59,931 nucleotides of DNA, taken from positions 1-59,931 of IMG/VR virus record IMGVR_UViG_3300036832_000301; one strand, written 5' to 3'. A program made the position numbers and the translations under genes. Shown piece by piece: positions 58,641 to 59,931 of the stretch (position 1 is the first letter of the stretch; each line of letters starts with the position of its first letter). The notes under the pieces are model-generated. The model was not told the origin of the DNA. It saw nothing but the letters and a program-made list of their open reading frames with translations, and ran no database searches. The DNA comes from a virus.

Positions 58641-59278
58641 CGGCTCGGCACCTTCTCGTTGGACTTGGCGACATGGAAGCGACCGAAAGGCCCGTTGCGC
58701 TGCGGACGCCAATCGCCGATCCCTACCGCGAAACCGGCCAGATCGAACAGGCTGATGACCTGCTCAGGCGAGATCGCCGAGGTGTTGACCTTGACCGTCA
58801 GGATCGCGCCCCAAGGGTTGAATTCAGGGCGATAGCGCAGATCGGCGACCCCCATTCCGACCCGCGCGATGTCTTCGCGCATCGACGGTGGCGGACCGCT
58901 GATCTCGACGAATTCGCCGACGATGTGGAACGCCTGCCGCGCCGCCACCTTGGTCATCCCGGCCACCGACGTCACCGCGTCGACCGCCGCGCTCTTGAAG
59001 CCCACCGCCGGGAAGCCGAACAGCGCCGCCTCGATATCCGCCTCGCTCGGCTTCTTGGGTTTCTCGGTGAGCCAGTAGAGCGCATCGCAGAAGTCGTCCC
59101 ACGGCACCTTGGCGTCGCGGCCTTTCGCGCCCTTGCGCTGCTGCTTGGCCGCCATCTGCTCCTTGGCCTTCTGCGACCACGCATGCACGATCAGCGGGCT
59201 GTCGCCGATGATCGGCACCTCGATGGTCTCCACCTGTAGGCGCGGAAGCTCTAAGACGTTGGTGGTGCTCGCAGCCAT
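58637..59278 (-). CDS. conserved phage protein
   Basis: 213 aa. VETIEVPIIGDSPLIVHAWSQKAKEQMAAKQQ, GFPAVGFKSAAVDAVTSVAGMTK, ISGPPPSMREDIARVGMGVADLRYRPEF and VGIGDWRPQRNGPFGRF are conserved phage-family motifs. The final Gly-rich loop is reminiscent of RAMP-type RNA-binding folds, but this is speculative. It probably forms a functional pair with the downstream gene. Confidence 0.8.
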   Translation of the reverse strand: MAASTTNVLELPRLQVETIEVPIIGDSPLIVHAWSQKAKEQMAAKQQRKGAKGRDAKVPWDDFCDALYWLTEKPKKPSEADIEAALFGFPAVGFKSAAVDAVTSVAGMTKVAARQAFHIVGEFVEISGPPPSMREDIARVGMGVADLRYRPEFNPWGAILTVKVNTSAISPEQVISLFDLAGFAVGIGDWRPQRNGPFGRFHVAKSNEKVPSR

Positions 59279-59305
59279 GTGCCTTCTCCTGTTGCTCTAT
59301 ACAGC

Positions 59306-59391
59306 CCTACCCCCTAGGCAATTAGCCGACTCACTCACATATCTGTCAACGCCGCTGTATGGTGGCCTGTGTGCAGGGTGGACGCTACGGG
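59306..59391 (-). promoter_or_regulatory. promoter with consensus TTGACA
   Basis: On the minus strand, TTGACA is followed after 17-18 bp by GCTAAT/CTAATT, unlike the CTTGCA family. It would drive the 59278-58116 operon. The rest of the interval to 59442 carries no second clear motif. Confidence 0.5.
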
Positions 59392-59442
59392 TGGTGTTGC
59401 AAGACCCTTGCACCCCTATAGGTATAGGCGGATAACTTGGTT

Positions 59443-59760
59443 ATGGGGCAGCGACCGCGCCCATCCGACCGGACGCCAGAGGTCGCGGCCTATCAGCGAT
59501 GGTACTGGACGCCGCGCTGGCGTCGTAAGTCGCACGATCAACTGATTGCGCATCCGTTCTGCGCCTACTGCCTGCGCGACGAAGGTGTGTTCACCGCCGC
59601 GACGATCTCCGATCACGTCATCCCGCATCGAGGTAACGCACATCTGTTCTGGCACGGCGAATTGCAGAGCTTGTGCAAGCCGCACCACGACGGCGATAAG
59701 CGGCGCGAGGAACAGATGATGCAGCCCGAGCGCTGCGATGCGGATGGATGGCCGGTGTGA
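59443..59760 (+). CDS. HNH endonuclease
   Basis: 105 aa from ATG 59443. HPFCAYCLRDEG, ATISDHVIPHRGNAHLFWHGELQSLCKPHHDGDK: paired Cys plus the D-H..N..H HNH core. HNH proteins next to terminase are part of packaging in many siphophages; the terminase module begins at the left edge of the window. Confidence 0.92.
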   Translation: MGQRPRPSDRTPEVAAYQRWYWTPRWRRKSHDQLIAHPFCAYCLRDEGVFTAATISDHVIPHRGNAHLFWHGELQSLCKPHHDGDKRREEQMMQPERCDADGWPV

Positions 59761-59855
59761 GCGGATACGAGCTTCGGCGCGCGCTGATCCTGCTCAGCTA
59801 CTACGTCGCCGCCCTGGTGATCGGCTTCCTGATCGGACGTTACGCGCCGTTCTGA
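59757..59855 (+). CDS. 32-residue membrane peptide
   Basis: GTG 59757 overlaps the HNH stop (GTGA). YELRRALILLSYYVAALVIGFLIGRYAPF is a single hydrophobic helix with a basic lead. The last 76 bases of the window hold a CCGCC/GGCGG stem and no further gene. Confidence 0.55.
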   Translation: MSGYELRRALILLSYYVAALVIGFLIGRYAPF

Positions 59856-59931
59856 TCCGCCAGCCTCGGCCTCGACCGGCGGGCTGCATGGCGGGGGGAT
59901 ACCTCAGTCTGCGCGTCGCGTTTCAAATCAA

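Overview
The window reads as the genome of a temperate, siphovirus-like phage of an alphaproteobacterium. It is GC-rich and densely packed, and most genes overlap their neighbours by 1-4 bases. Signs of an alphaproteobacterial host are a tail assembly chaperone of the gene-transfer-agent gp10 type, a small protein with the C-terminal motif of the cell-cycle regulator GcrA, and a secreted protein with a PEPxxWA-type C-terminal sorting signal. An HNH endonuclease lies at the right edge and a methylase plus terminase at the left edge. HNH next to terminase is the usual arrangement in such phages, so the window is probably a complete or nearly complete circularly permuted genome (inference).

Layout. 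0-25.5 kb, plus strand: late genes. These are methylase, small and large terminase, beta-helix protein, fused protease-capsid, portal, collagen-like protein, connectors, tail tube, chaperones, tape measure, tail tip, a cysteine-peptidase-like protein, a J-like tip protein and three fibre proteins. A three-gene minus-strand island (4.69-5.42 kb) interrupts them. 25.5-36.2 kb, minus strand: about 28 small accessory genes, including two YkgJ-like Cys-cluster proteins, two tandem superinfection-immunity-like membrane proteins, a DUF3489 protein, a DUF3846 protein and a papain/C39-like protein. Many carry their own copy of one conserved promoter. 36.2-38.3 kb: repeat-rich region, tyrosine integrase and an excisionase-like protein. 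38.3-43.3 kb, minus strand: recombination genes (NinB, YqaJ exonuclease, ERF annealing protein) and a ParB/MT-A70 methylase. 43.4-46.5 kb, plus strand: small HTH regulator, RuvC-like nuclease, primase/helicase-like protein and an iteron cluster that looks like the replication origin. 46.6-47.5 kb, minus strand: macro-like and GcrA-tail proteins. 47.5-53.7 kb, plus strand: regulators and a run of small genes. 53.7-56.4 kb: small genes with the shared promoter, the PEP-CTERM protein and a truncated IS1595-type transposase. 56.4-59.9 kb: a DUF6456-like protein, a 1.1-kb pentanucleotide-periodic array, a conserved two-gene minus operon, HNH nuclease and a small membrane peptide.

Main points of interest. 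(1) A degenerate 5-nt periodic array of about 1.1 kb lies between convergent genes and is flanked by a 10-bp inverted repeat. (2) Fourteen near-identical promoters occur, each with a 17-bp spacer; eight also have a TGCGAC-type box exactly 25 bp upstream of the -35. (3) Seventeen tandem decamers related to GTCCCATAGT lie in four clusters, three before the integrase and one in the regulator region. (4) A 16-bp palindrome is shared by two regulator promoters. (5) Six AAACTTACA iterons follow the primase gene. (6) A PEP-CTERM protein is phage-encoded. (7) Several recoding or start anomalies occur (large terminase, capsid fusion, tail chaperones). No tRNA, rRNA or CRISPR array and no clear lysozyme or holin was recognised.
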